From Guadua angustifolia (Eukaryota; Streptophyta; Magnoliopsida; Poales; Poaceae), in assembly GCA_036346375.1 (NCBI GenBank), contig CM070517.1, positions 11,139,161-11,203,160 on the forward strand: DNA of 64,000 nucleotides, read 5' to 3'. Shown here piece after piece: positions 22,051 to 34,010 of this stretch. Under the pieces are notes generated by a model. The model was not told the origin of the DNA and searched no databases. It saw nothing but the letters and a program-made list of their open reading frames with translations. Positions within the stretch are counted from its first letter, which is position 1. Each line of letters opens with the position of its first letter. Position numbers and translations under genes: made by a program.

Positions 22051-23490
22051 TAGAACAAATTTGTGAACAACAATGGATTTTTGTTTAAAACTAACAAGCT
22101 ATGCATTCCAGCTAGCTCTGTTCGTCTTTTGCTGTTACAGGAGGCTCATGGAGGAGGATTAATGGGTCATTTTGGTGCCAAAAAGACAGAGTAAGTGCTA
22201 GTTGCTCATTTCTATTGGCCTAAGATGAGACGCGATGTTGAGCACTATGTGGCACGCTGCAGCACATGCCAAAAGGCCAAGTCTCGGTTGAACCCCCATG
22301 GTTTGTATAAACCTCTTCCAGTCCCTAGTGTTCCATGGGAGGATATTTCAATGGACTTTGTTCTAGGATTGCCTAGGACAAAGAGGGGGAGGGATAACAT
22401 ATTCGTTGTTGTTGATAGATTCTTAAAAATGGCACATTTTATTCCATGCCACAAGAGCGATGATGCCACTCACATTTCTGATTTGTTCTTTAAAGAAATA
22501 GTACGCTTGCATGGTATGCCTTCCACTATTGTTTCAGATCGTGATGCCAAATTCCTAAGCCATTTTTGGAAGACTCTATGGAAGCTTTTCTCTACCACAT
22601 GTCACCCCCAAACAAATGGCCAAACTGAGGTTGTCAACCACACTTTGTCAACAATGTTGCGGGCTATTCTAAAGAAGAACTTGAAAGAGTGGGAGGAATG
22701 CCTTCCTGAAAGAGTGGGAGGAATGCCTTCCTCATGTGGAGTTTGCCTACAATCATGCAGTACATTCAACAACAAAGTTGAGCCCTTTTCAGGTAGTATA
22801 TGGTTTTAACCATCATGCTCCCATAGACTTATTGCATCTTCCTTCAACCGAGAGGGTGAATTTAGATGCAAAAAAACGTGCTGAATTTATTTTCAAATTG
22901 CATGAAACAACAAAAGAGAACATTGAGCGCATGAATGAGAAGTATAAAGTTGCTAGAAGCCATGGTAGGAAACATTTAACATTTGAACCTGGTGATCTTA
23001 TTTGGCTACATTTGCGCAAAGAAAGATTCCCTGAATTGTGAAAATAAAAGTTGATGCCACGTGCTGATGGCCCTTTTAAGGTGTTAGAACGAATTAATGA
23101 TAATGCATATAAGCTTGAACTGCTTGCAGAGTTTGGGGTTAGTCCGACCTTTAACATTGCAAATTTGAAGCCTTATTTGGGACAAGAAGAAGAGTTTGAG
23201 TCGAGGACGACTTCATTTCAAAAGGGAGAGGATGATGAGGACATCACTATACTAGATGCACCCATAACCTCATCTCCACCACCCCCTATGCAAGGTCCTA
23301 TCACAAGGACACGTGCACGACAGCTAAAACAACAGGTGAACTCGTTTCTCGGGTTGCATAATTATATTTTAGAGAATAGACCACTGCATAATAATGTGCT
23401 TGTGCTTAGAAATCATGGTTTAGAGCAGCAAGGACGTCATCCCTCATCAATACAAGCTAGAGTACAAGTTATTTCCGAGGAAGAAGCTGG
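22051..23490 (+). pseudogene. Gypsy integrase and C-terminal tail, with stops and a 25-bp duplication
   Basis: The zinc-binding part (HFYWPKMRRDVEHYVARC...C) is at about 22,200-22,275. The core keeps its three acidic residues: MDFVLGLP (about 22,350), VSDRDAKF (about 22,535), and the Glu of NGQTEVVN (about 22,625). Between the second and third the protein is several residues shorter than usual (TLWKLFSTTCHP). A 25-base tandem duplication at 22,683-22,732 shifts the frame, which resumes at 22,736 (MEFAYNHAVHSTTKLSPFQV). Further stops lie at 22,051, about 22,192 and 23,039. The tail (MPRADGPFKVLERINDNAYK..., GPITRTRARQLKQQV) runs into the LTR. Confidence 0.9.
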
Positions 23491-24382
23491 AACATGTACG
23501 TGACCGCTGTCTCTCCTTCCTCTACGACGTCTACTTCCCCGACGCACGGCATTTTTTCTACGTCGCAAGGAGGCCTCAATCCACATGCTCGGCCCATCGA
23601 GACTTCCTCAGTGGACCGGCACCTCAATCCCACACCCCGAGGATGGCCCATGCCTCCAGGATGGCCAAAGATCAAGCCCAATTTGTCTCCGAGTCCGGTT
23701 CGGCCATCCAGGAGCAGCAGTACTTCAAACGGACATAACTTGGGCTCCCGGACTCCGTTTTTAGTGTGCGACCATCCGTTTGAAAGGTATCGAGATAACC
23801 TTTCCAATGGATCTGGTCCCAAGGCCAAATTCCTCATGGATCGTCAGGAAATCATTGAACAATCAAGCAGTCCGAATCTGCCAGGTGATGCGCCACCTTA
23901 TTTGGGCCGTGGGCCTTGTAATTTGTTGGAGGGGCCTAGGCCCAGGTTGAGGACGTGGGAGCAAACCCTAGCACGCCCTCCACCATGGCCGCCACCCCTT
24001 TGGCCATCCTTTCTCTTCCCCCATTATAAAAACTACCGCCGCCATCACTTTAGATCAGGTTTTGTTGTGTTTGGTAGACCCCGTGTGCGTCCCTCCTCGT
24101 GTTTGCGCGTGTCGACTAGACCGCCCGAGCCGAGAAACAGAACCTCAACTTGTTTCGTTTGATTTCAATACTATCTATTCAGATTGCTTCATGCTTTGTT
24201 CTTGCGGGTTCTCGATTTCTTGCAGGAACAATTGATCGTTTGGATCTTGTATCTGTGTGGATTGGCAATGCGATTGTGAAGCTCCCAACCTGCTGGTAGG
24301 AAGCCCTAGATCGGTGCCATCAACACCCCCAAATCGACGTATCATCAACTCGCCGAAAGATCGGGAACACCCGTCCCCATCA
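23236..24382 (+). repeat. Hybrid LTR adjoining the gypsy interior
   Basis: The first about 257 bases (23,236-23,492) match the 5' LTR closely; from 23,493 the sequence diverges sharply but keeps the LTR plan. It retains a cggacataacttgggctcccggactccg block, a tttccaatggatctgg block, a ctcgatttcttgcaggaac block and an end ccgaaagatcgggaac...ccccatca. It therefore joins one LTR subtype to another. Ending at 24,382 makes it about 1,147 bp. Confidence 0.7.
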
Positions 24383-24384
24383 GA

Positions 24385-25347
24385 TAAGGACATCACTATA
24401 CTAGATGCACCCATAACCTCATCTCCACCACCCCCTATGCAAGGTCCTATCACAAGGGCACGTGCACGACAGCTAAAACAATAGGTGAACTCGTTTCTCG
24501 GGTTGCATAATTATATTTTAGAGAATAGACCACTGCATAATAATGTGCTTGTGCTTAGGAATCATGGTTTAGAGCAGCAAGGACGTCATCCCTCATCAAT
24601 ACAAGCTAGAGTACAAGTTATTTCCGAGGAAGAAGCTGGAACGTCCACCCAGGAGTAGTCCACCTTCAACTGGCCATAACTTTTGCATGCGGAGTCCGTT
24701 TGGGATGAGCGAGTACTTGATTGAAAGCTAATTTTGTGCTCTTTCCAATGGATCTAGCCTCATCATAAAATTCCACTCGTGCTGGACGTAGCAAGCAAAA
24801 CAATCCAGCGGTTTCAGACTCTTTGGGTGCTGCACCACCATTATTGTTTGGATGAGTTCACATGTAATTATAGTGGTGTGAAACCAACTCCTAGCACTCT
24901 TCGGGTGCTGCGCCACCATTAGATGAGTTCACATGTAATTAGAGTGGTGTGAAACCAACTCCTAGCAGCCATGTCCTTGGCTATATATAGGATAAACCCC
25001 CTATCTATCTCCTCAAGTTTTGTTAAGTTATTTGCCCTATATGTGGAAATAACCTTGTTCTCCTGACTCGGCTAGAGCAGCAGTAAACAAGTTCAGAACC
25101 TCAGTTCGTATGTGTGCTTCATCCTTGTTCTTACTGGTTCTTTGATTGCTTGCAAGAATAGACCTTCGTGGTCAGGTCATCCGGGCTTTTGGCACGGTTG
25201 ATAACAACTAGGAGTGTGGTTTAGCGATTGCGAGCGCTTATCCTTGTGTGGTTCGTAGCTAGATCGTCAGCTATGATCGTCAAAGTCACCCTCCGCCTAA
25301 TCGAAGTTATCCCCTCACCGGAAGATCGGGCACCCGTGCGCGCATCA
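24385..25347 (+). repeat. Second (outer) LTR of the gypsy array
   Basis: Very similar to the 5' LTR over its whole length, starting taaggacatcac (tg changed to ta) and ending gcgcgcatca. The duplicated pol tail contains an extra stop (TAG at about 24,481). Copia sequence follows at 25,348. Confidence 0.85.
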
Positions 25348-28300
25348 ATTGGTCTGAATCGTTTTCTTACGGAGACAAAGAATGAGGGTGGTACAGAATA
25401 CCTACTCATGATTAAGTTTAATAGGTGTAATAAATGTGTGGTTGAAAAACTTCATTCATTATCCTTCAAGTTATACTATGCACATATTAAACCTGAAGTT
25501 TGTGTTGCGATGAAAATCCAGAAATATTTAAGATCTAGCACATCGACTGGGTTATTTTGAGTTGAATATTATGAGGAGAATAATTATAATTCTGTTGGCC
25601 ATAGCATAAAGACTTTCCTAAACCTGAAGTTCTCTTATGCCCTGATTGTGCTAAAGGAAAGCTCATATTTAGATCTTCTTACCTAAAAAGTTATGGAGGT
25701 ATCACTGAATTTCCTAAAAAATATTCAAAGTGATATCTGTGGACCTGTTCAACCCATGTTAGGCCTCTTCTAAGAAATTTTATGGTACTGATAGATGCTT
25801 TTACTGATGGTCCTATGTAGGTCTCTTATCTACTAGGGACCATGTTTCTACCAAAATTAATTGCCCAAATTATTAGGTTGAGAGCCTACTTTCCAAAAGA
25901 AAGGATCAAGTCTATTTGAATGTGCAATGCTGGCGAGTTTATCTCAAAGCATTTAATGATTATTATATAACTCAAAGAATTAATATAGAGCATCTCGTAC
26001 CTAATGTCCACACTTAAAATGGTCTTGCAGAGTCATTATATTAAAAAGAACAAAACATATTACTTGGTCGCTTTTGCAGAATAGTTGGCTTCCCACCAGT
26101 TGTTGGGGCCACGCAATGATGCATACTGCGGTAATAATTCAACTCAAACCAACTACACATTATGAAATTTCCCCATTGCAGATAGTGCGTGGAAAAGAAT
26201 TAAGTATTTCCCATCTACGAAAATCTGATTGTGCTATATACATGCTAATCTCTCCACCACAGCGCACAACTATAGGATCTCACCAGAAGTTGAGAATCTA
26301 TGTAGGTTATGAATCTCCGTCATGTATTAAAATACCTAGAGCCTATGACAGGTGATCTGTACATGGCTCGGTACGCTGATTATACTAAAGACATTTTTTA
26401 GCATTAGGGGGAGATAAGTACCACGTTAGAGAATGTTGAGTCCTTAGATCCGCACACTAGAGAGGCTAAACTTGAAGTTCGAAGGATAATAAATTTGCAA
26501 TAAATAAGCTAATAATCTGCCAAATGTCTTCACTGGTCATAAGGGAGTGAAAGATCTCATATACTTGCAGTATATGCATCTGAAAGAGTGGAAATACCCT
26601 AGAAGGATATTGAACCCACTCTTAACTCTCATGATAAGAAGAGAGGGAGGCCTCCAGGTGTATGGGACTAAATTCCGCGGAGACATCTGTAGAAGTAGAG
26701 AATCAAACAAATGAGAACACCACCTGTGACAGTAGAAGAAGCTCAACCTGATATTGAGAAAATCTCTGAAGTAAGCCATCTTGGAGATGGTAACATCCCT
26801 GAAGTGATCCATCCTAAAGATGATAACCCCAGCGTATATTTGCACGCACAATTCCATGTTGGGAAGTCAGAATACCCAGACTCCATCATTGTGGGAAATC
26901 ACGAGGAGCTAGAAAAAATTAATATAGATATATCCCCGAAGTGATGCAGGAAAAATGAATAAAAGAAAGATTACAATTGTCGACATATTTGCCTCTAAAA
27001 TTGCTAAAAGCTGGATTCAGAACCAAAATTCATGGCAGAGTACCAGAAGCGCTCAGATAGGGTAAAAAAAAGAAGCAATTGAGGCAGCGCTTGCTTAATA
27101 AGAAGAAAGTTTCTGGTCCTATTGACCGAACATCACCTAAAGTGTTCCTTGGAGGATCAAATGGGGTTTTCATCTAGAAGAGAAATGAAAATATTTAGGT
27201 GGTGGGATATAAAAGCGAGTTTTGTAGCACAAGGGTTCACGTAGAGACCCGACATCAATTACGATGAAACCTATTCTCCTATGATGAGTCGAATAATGTT
27301 CTGATACTTAATATTAATGGCAGTTGGCTTAAATCTAAAAATGCAGTTGATGGATGTAGTGACCGCATATTTATATGGGTCACTAGATTCAGATATTTAT
27401 ATGAGAGTCCCTGAAGGATTTAAAGTTCCGGATCCTAATAATCGCAATATGTATAGTATCAAACTTCAGAGATCGCTATACAAGTTAAATACAGTCGGGG
27501 AGAATGTGGTATAACTGGCTTAATGAATTCCTCCTTAAGAAGGGATTCTCAAATAATGATAATTATCCCTATGTGTTCACAAAGAAATCCCAAAATAGAT
27601 TATGTATTATCTCGGTATATGTCGATGATCTGAATATCATTAGAACCACAGAGGAGATAGAGAAAGTAAGTGCTTACCTCATGACGGAGTTTTGAGATGA
27701 AAGTTTTGGGTAAAACCAAATTTTGCCTAGGCTTGTAGCTAAACCATTTTCTAGAAGGAATCCTAGTACACCAGTCTTCTTATATCCAGAAGGTATTGGA
27801 GAGGTTTAATATGGATAAATCGCATCCTTTGAAAACCCCATGGTCGTAAGATACCTTGAAGTGGATAACGACCCTTTTAGACCGAGGATGAAAAATGAGG
27901 AAGTCTTAGGATCCGAAGTCTCATATTTAAGTGCCATTGGAGCACTCATGTATCTTGTGAATTGCACAAAGCCTGATATTGCATTCGCAGTAAATTTGCT
28001 AGCAAGGCACAATACAGCCCCAACCAGAAGACATCAGGCTGGTATCAAGACTTTACTCAAATACCTCCAAGGTACTCAAGATCTTGGATTTTTTTTCCAG
28101 AAGAATCAAGACTTGACCATGATGGGATATACAGATGTTGGCTATCTGTTTGATCCCCATAGTGCCAAATCTCATACTGGTTTTATGTTTCTCTGCGGTG
28201 GTGCAGCTGTTTCTTGGCGATTTTATAAGCAGACTTTGGTAGCTACTTCTACTAACTACTCAAAGTTTATAGTTTGATGGAGCCTGACGTGAATGTGTTT

Positions 28301-28871
28301 AGCTTCGATGTGTGATTAGCCATATCCAGAAGTTATATGGTCTTAACACCGTCGGCACCCCCCACAATTATCATAAAGATAATGTTACTTGTGTTGATCA
28401 AATGCAAATGGGTTATGTAAAGAGTAATATCACGAAGCATATTGCTTCTAAGTTTTCTATCCTCGTGAACTCCAGAAGAATAGTGAGGTAAAAATTGTTC
28501 AAACTAAATCATGTGAAAATCTTGCAAATTTATTCACTAAGTCTTTGCCTAAATTTACATTTCAAAGATGTGTTAAAGGCATTAGAATGAGAAGACTTAG
28601 ATATATGCAAAGTTGTATTCTTTTTCTCTTGCAAATCCTTATTGTGATTATGAAGATCCTAATATAAATCTAGAAGATTATAAGTTGTATTCTTTTTCTC
28701 TTAGTGAGTTTTCTTGAAGTTTTCTCACATGAATGTTTTTAATGAGGTAACTAGTGCAATATGGAGTGCGAGTGCAATGTACTCTTTTTTCCATCTCCTT
28801 TTTTCCACTGGGTTTTTGAGTGGAGTTTTTCATTAGGCATGTGCACTACGCGGTATTCGTCTAAGGGGGGT
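25348..28871 (+). mobile_element. 3' part of the decayed Ty1/copia element (integrase, RT, RNase H)
   Basis: Copia reading resumes with GLNRFLTETKNEGGTEYLL. The integrase is visible around 25,640-26,400, broken by many stops, with WGHAMMHTAVIIQLKPTTHY and GSHQKLRIYVGYESPS. The RT is at 27,200-27,800: MQLMDVVTAYLYGSLDSDIY, LQRSLYKLN, and VYVDDLNII with the two catalytic Asp residues retained at about 27,620. The RNase H end is at 27,900-28,500 (TKPDIAFAVNLLARHNTAPT, FMFLCGGAAVSWRFYKQTLV, SNITKHIASKF). A polypurine tract (aagggggg, 28,863-28,870) precedes the LTR. Frames change repeatedly, so the element is dead and older than the gypsy insertion. Confidence 0.85.
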
Positions 28872-29106
28872 TGTTATGTGATAAGATTTCCTAACTGTTT
28901 CTGTTAGAATCTATCTCTTATATGTGGGTGAATCTGAACTCATCTTTTACTCTTTTCGCTATATATTGGGCATCCCCTTGTATATGAATCAATTTAATAG
29001 AGCGAGAGAGTCCCGTCCCTATATTCTGTGTGCTCCTTCTATTATGTTGTGTTTGTGTCGCTGTATTGATTGATCGAATGCGAGTAAACGACTACGTTTT
29101 ACAACA
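28872..29106 (+). repeat. Probable 3' LTR of the copia element (235 bp)
   Basis: Starts tgttatgtgataag right after the polypurine tract and plausibly ends ttttacaaca at 29,106, giving a TGTT...AACA frame. It has a tatatattggg TATA-like site. The 5' LTR copy was not found, so the end is inferred. Confidence 0.55.
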
Positions 29107-29533
29107 ATGCGTACCTCATTTCAGTACATATATCACTTCTGGCATTTCACTGACCAGCTCAATGACAGCGGCGAGACAACACCACCTCGTCTCATCGTCA
29201 CTACATAGATCCAGTGAACCCTAACCCTAAGTTCGTCGGAGCGCTGCTGCACATCGGAGCCATCAAAAGTGCAAATCACGAGGCAACAATGAACGGATCA
29301 AAATTTCAGTACTCCCAAGGTGACAAAATACTGAGTACTAGTTAGCAATCTCTGATATAAATATTTCTATACATGCGCTCAATAACACGATTGCACATCA
29401 TCCAAAGACGGGAACAAATGAAATTATATTTATAAACATTACTCTTATTCATAGTTACATCTGGTGCAATATTTATTCATCTAAGCCTTCACTTAGCAGC
29501 CCATTCTTACAACTAAAAACAAAGGTCAAATTT
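29107..29533 (-). other. Intergenic and 3' untranslated region of the IGPS gene
   Basis: No coding region seen. The part nearest 29,534 is probably the 3' untranslated region of the minus-strand gene. Confidence 0.5.
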
Positions 29534-32500
29534 TCAGCGCAAAAGCTCCTTGCCAAACAGCCCAGAAATGGCTCGCCCAGGATCTTCCTGCTTAATTAGG
29601 GACTCTCCTACCAAAACCTGCCAATATGGATAACAGTCAATCAGACATCTCCTTCAAAACAAAGCAAGTTCACACCTAAGGGGAAAACAAAATATGAATA
29701 TAGGATCACAGTATGTATAATTTTTACTAAATAAGTAGTAATAATACTATCTGAAGGAGGGAAACGCATGCTCAGCGAAGTAAAGTGAACTCAAGAGACG
29801 AAAACAAAATTTTAGTATGCAATACACAGTAGTTGCAACAATATAAAGGTACACAAACATGTTTAGGCTTCTGCAGAAAAAAAAAAAACTGAAAGTTTTC
29901 AGTATTTTGAACCATGCTTACTCTTCCCTAACTGATCAAGATTAGCAGCATTTTGCTTTGTGGGAATAAAATGGAACTGGTGGTTAACGAAGACTAAGCA
30001 GAAGCATATACTTTAATTACAAATGATTAAAAACCTTTTTGAAAGTTGTGTTTTTATCACATGAAAATAGTTCAATTTCTACTAAAACCCTGCAGTTACG
30101 GAACTAGGTAGTTAATGTATGATCGACATAGCAGAAAAGGAGAAATAAAATAACTTACTGCAGAAACGCCAGCATTCTGCACGTACGCAACATCATCAGG
30201 GGTAAAAAGACCAGATTCGCCAACAACCTGCAAAAATGCATTCGTTAAAATCCAATACAAATAAACTGATTATAAGCATTTTATATTGTGAATTAATTAA
30301 AAACTGCTAAATGTCAGAAGTAAGAAACTATTTGGTGAACTTCAATCAAATCAAGGGTAGAAACTGCACTAGAAAGAGATATCACTGCACTAGAAATATT
30401 TCAAATGGATTTGCATATATTGAAGTTGTAACTGCGGGTTGCTAGTTGCTACACAAGAACAATAAACAATAATAAAATATAATTTGTTGAATCAAAAGGA
30501 TTTCGTAGTGGTAGGATTAGTGAAAAGGCCGAATGATGACATAATGATTACAAAGGCCTACCAATATCCCCTTCTCCCTTATGATGTCACCACGTTTCTC
30601 CAACAACATTTTTGTGTTTGACGTATCAACTTTAAATGTCTCTGCAACAAAAATAAATTTCAGCATGCCGCATACCAACATGAAAACCAATCTCGGGCTC
30701 AGAAAATGATGGCAGGCACACAAAAACTGACAGATAACAGTACCTAGACTGCGGTTGTTGATGCCAATAAGCTGAACACCATCTATTTTCAGCACACGGT
30801 CCAACTCCCTCTCATCATGAACCTAAAATATCAACCACGTTTAGCACACCACAAAAATCACAGTTGAATCACACTAGATATACAATGTAATGAATTTGTA
30901 TTTAACAAGGAATTGATGAAATGAATTTGGAAGCACAGTATACAATCACCAAAAGAAACAATGAAGCAATCTATTTTCCTAAAAAGATGAACAAACTATT
31001 TTTACTGAACTGCATTAGATACTTAGGAAACAACACGTTTCTAGAAAAGTCAATGTTCAAACTTGTTAGGCTGGTTTGTAATTTTATTGGTAGAATTTAC
31101 TGAGAGTCAAAATAGAATTCTCTAAAAAAATATTTAAGGAATATTACAGAATCAGACACATCTAACACATACCTCAATAAGAGCCGTCATTCCAAGATTC
31201 TTGCAGATGCGAAGCATGTACTTGATGTCAAGGTCAGGAAGCACAGCGGCGATCAGCAGAATCGCATCTGCGCCCTTTGAGCGGGCGTAATAGATTTGCC
31301 AGATGTCGATGACGAACTCCTTGCACAGCAGAGGGCACTGCATTTGCACAACCATACTCGAAGATTAAGTCACATATATGAGGGAACGGCAGCGACAGAA
31401 GAAAATTCTACTCTTCCAACAAGATATGCCTGTCTGCATTATGGTGCGTACCTCCACTCCGGAATTGCGCACGGTCTCTAGATTCTCAAAGCTCCCCTGG
31501 AGAACCAAACGTGTTAGAAAAGACAGATAACTGTAACCAATTTGATCACTGCAAGTATGAGATTTTCAGAACCAAGTCTGACAACAAGAACACGGAACCT
31601 GAAAGTGCTTCTCATCTGTCAGGATGCTCAGGCACGCCGCGCCATTCTTCTCGTAAGCGTGCGCGATCTCAACCTGTTAATATTTCCAACATTGGTCATT
31701 CATGATTAGCCTTCAACATGAGAGAGTGTATGCAATGTGCAATTATAGAGATGTCTGAGGCTCACCGGATTGAAGTTCTCCCTGAGCACGCCCCTGCTCG
31801 GGGACGCCTTCTTCACCTCGGCGATCAGGGCCGGCACGCCGTTGCGGTGGTACGCCGTCGCCAGAGCCCTGATGAAGTCCCTCGTTGGCGGCGCGTGCTC
31901 GCTGGACTCGATCACCTTCTTGAGAGGCTTCTTGGCCTTCCTCTGCATAAGAACAGAGGGACCAACAACACAATGAACCTCCATGCCTGGATATATGGTA
32001 TACAGTTGTATATCCATGATAGTACCTGGGACACCTCGACCTCCTTGTCCCAGATGATCTGCTCGAGGATGTTGCGCGGGATGGCCTTGTCGGCGCCGGA
32101 GCCCTCGGAGGGGTAGCGGGGGCGGCAGCGACGGCGGATGCGGATGCCCTGCGCGGCGGCTATGGAGTTGATGGACTTGCCGCTCTCCCACTGGATCACC
32201 TCCGCCGAGTTGAACATATCGTCGTGTTCCAGCGCGTACAGGATCGAATCCTGAAGCAAAGTTCCATTAAAATAGCTAATATCTACAACAAAACAAATTG
32301 ACGACCAAAAATGGAAGGAAAAGTGGAGATATGGGTATCCAAAAATATCTCCTAGATTCCAACTATAGCCAAAAGAAAAGAATTAGATAAAAAAGAAACA
32401 GAGCAATCCAATCCAAGAAACATGGCACGCTGCTCAACGCATTACCAGAGGAGAACGGAACAACGCAAATAAGAGCAAGAGACGAACGGTTTCAAAGAGC

Positions 32501-32651
32501 GCACCTTGGCAGCGGCGCAGCGGACGGCGCGGGCTGCGGGACTGGCTCCGGCGACTGTGCGGAAGACGGACGCCGACGAGGAGCAGGAGAAGGACGCCGG
32601 CGAGAAGGTGGCCGCGGGGAGGAAGGCTGAGGCGGCAAGGAGAGACTCCAT
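29534..32651 (-). CDS. Indole-3-glycerol-phosphate synthase, plastid (10 exons)
   Basis: Catalyses ring closure of CdRP to indole-3-glycerol phosphate, the penultimate intermediate of tryptophan synthesis, in the plastid stroma. Minus-strand exons: 32,651-32,505; 32,250-32,026; 31,942-31,766; 31,673-31,599; 31,496-31,452; 31,337-31,173; 30,822-30,744; 30,641-30,562; 30,227-30,159; 29,617-29,534. All introns are GT-AG and the exons join into one 381-residue frame ending TGA. Exon 1 is Ser/Ala-rich without acids, like a transit peptide. Family motifs are intact: ALIAEVKKASPSRG with the catalytic Glu and Lys, PLLCKEFVID with the second Lys, TALIEV, GINNRSLETF with the conserved Asn, and VVGESGLFTPDD with the Glu-Ser phosphate-site pair. 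Length fits plant trpC-type enzymes. It is the only intact host gene here. Confidence 0.95.
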
Positions 32652-32778
32652 TGGTGATGAGGTGGGAGGCAAAGGGATCAGTTTGGTGAGAAATGGGAAG
32701 AGGCCAATCGGAGGAGAGGTTAGGAGGTGGCTCAAGGAGAGTTCCCCAGTGAAATGTGGAGGCCTCCCCATGGAGGGC

Positions 32779-32785
32779 ATTTATA
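32779..32785 (-). promoter_or_regulatory. TATA box of the IGPS gene
   Basis: The minus strand reads cctataaatgccctcc, about 130 bases above the ATG at 32,651, leaving a leader of roughly 100 bases. Confidence 0.7.
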
Positions 32786-32892
32786 GGCCTGGCTACAGCG
32801 GCGGAGACGGCCCTGCGGTTACTTTTGACCCTATCTAAAAAGCAACCTGTCATAAATCTAGCAGTAGCAAGCCGCTCATGTTTGATTTTGTT

Positions 32893-33524
32893 TAGGGGTG
32901 TAAACGGAGCGGATAATTTTTGACTGATCCAAGTTCGAATTCGTTTAAAACCCAATTTGAATTCGAAAAAATGATATCTGGTTATATCCGGATTCGATCC
33001 GAATTCGAATCCACCTATCCGAAAAAATATGGGTTAAGATATGGGAAGAGAAGTATCCGATTCGTATTCGATCCGTACCCGCATATCTGAGATATCCGAA
33101 AAATATCAGTGTAAATTAGTGAAATAGATATCCGATAAACATAAACATTGTATATCATATAAATTCATATGTTGATTGAAATTATATTTGGCTGCATATT
33201 ATTTTTATATAGGGAAGACACATATTATTGAAATTGAAACACTTATATGTTTTGAAGGTTCTAGTAAAGTTTTATGTATGTTGATCGATCCTAATATGCA
33301 TGACATATATTGTTTCTGCTTTCACGCATTATCCGACTAACTATTCGTGACCGAGACTAACCGTATCCGGAATGATCTGTATTCGCTTGTATTCGCGACC
33401 GAAGTAATCCATATTCGTATTCGAATCTGGCACTGTCCGTATCCGATTCTATATCCGAGAAAAAATTTGGAATAAGATACGGAATAAGTGAAATCCGTCC
33501 GTATCCGATCCGTTTGCACCCCTA
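32893..33524. mobile_element. Non-autonomous hAT element, 632 bp, 8-bp target duplication
   Basis: Ends are inverted copies of taggggtg(t/c)aaacgga; the right end reads cgtttgcacccc ta. Perfect 8-bp duplications attttgtt lie at 32,885-32,892 and 33,525-33,532. The interior is full of ccgtatccgatt/aatccgtatcc-type subterminal motifs and has no transposase. It lies about 110 bases upstream of the IGPS TATA box. Confidence 0.95.
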
Positions 33525-33668
33525 ATTTTGTTTCCTGCAAATGAACTTCCATATCAAATTGTCCGGCTTTTTTTCCTATGTAATATAGACTATATAATTG
33601 CCCCTGGGATTGCTGGCTTCCCAGGGCTCCACGTGTTGCCCCCGGGGAGGCTTTTCGGAAATCAAGAA

Positions 33669-34010
33669 ATCGCGTTTAGGTCCTTTCGAAAAAATTGAGA
33701 ATCGCGTTTAGGTCCTTTTGGCGTTTTTTTAAGTAAAATAGAACTAAAAAAATATCAAAATTACGATTAGATCCCTACACGCGGTTTCAAAAAAAACATA
33801 GATTGTCGAGGGTTTATAGCTGAATTGAAAATTGCGTTTAGGTCCTTTCGTCGATTTTTTTGTAGACTAAACCCGAAAAAATCACAATTACGTTTAGGTT
33901 CCTCCACACGGTTTTCTAAAGAAAAACGGATTCGTCGAGGGTTTATAGCTGAATTGGAAATCGCGTTTATATCCTTTCGTCGATTTTTTTTAGACTAGAC
34001 TTGAAAAAAA
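33669..34010. repeat. Tandem repeat of about 129 bp, 2.5 copies
   Basis: Copies start at 33,701, 33,831 and 33,960 (partial) with a(a/t)(t/c)gcgtttaggtccttt and contain gtcgagggtttatagctgaa. A short extra piece occurs at 33,669. Copies are diverged. Confidence 0.8.

Larger units (their letters stand above)
16714..25347 (+). mobile_element. Ty3/gypsy chromovirus (CRM-like) inserted in the copia element
   Basis: Order: 5' LTR (16,714-17,666), tRNA-Met primer site, gag, protease, RT, RNase H, integrase, then a polypurine-like tract (aaaagggagagg at 23,219) running into the 3' LTR. Two LTRs follow one another (23,236-24,382 and 24,385-25,347). The coding frame continues into the LTR, as known for chromoviruses of the CRM type; the lineage call is from memory of such proteins and is tentative. 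The copia reading continues across the insertion, so the gypsy element is younger. The five bases outside (acaca on the left, attgg on the right) do not match, so no target duplication was seen. Multiple stops and a mutated RT motif make it inactive. Confidence 0.85.

Noticed and set aside
24028..24060. Host gene promoter with tataaaaac near 24,025
   Set aside because: It lies at the expected place in the hybrid LTR and is best read as the LTR's own TATA region.
32434..32955. 173-codon minus-strand open frame over the IGPS first exon
   Set aside because: It is in a different frame from the real exon and runs across the promoter; GC-rich shadow.
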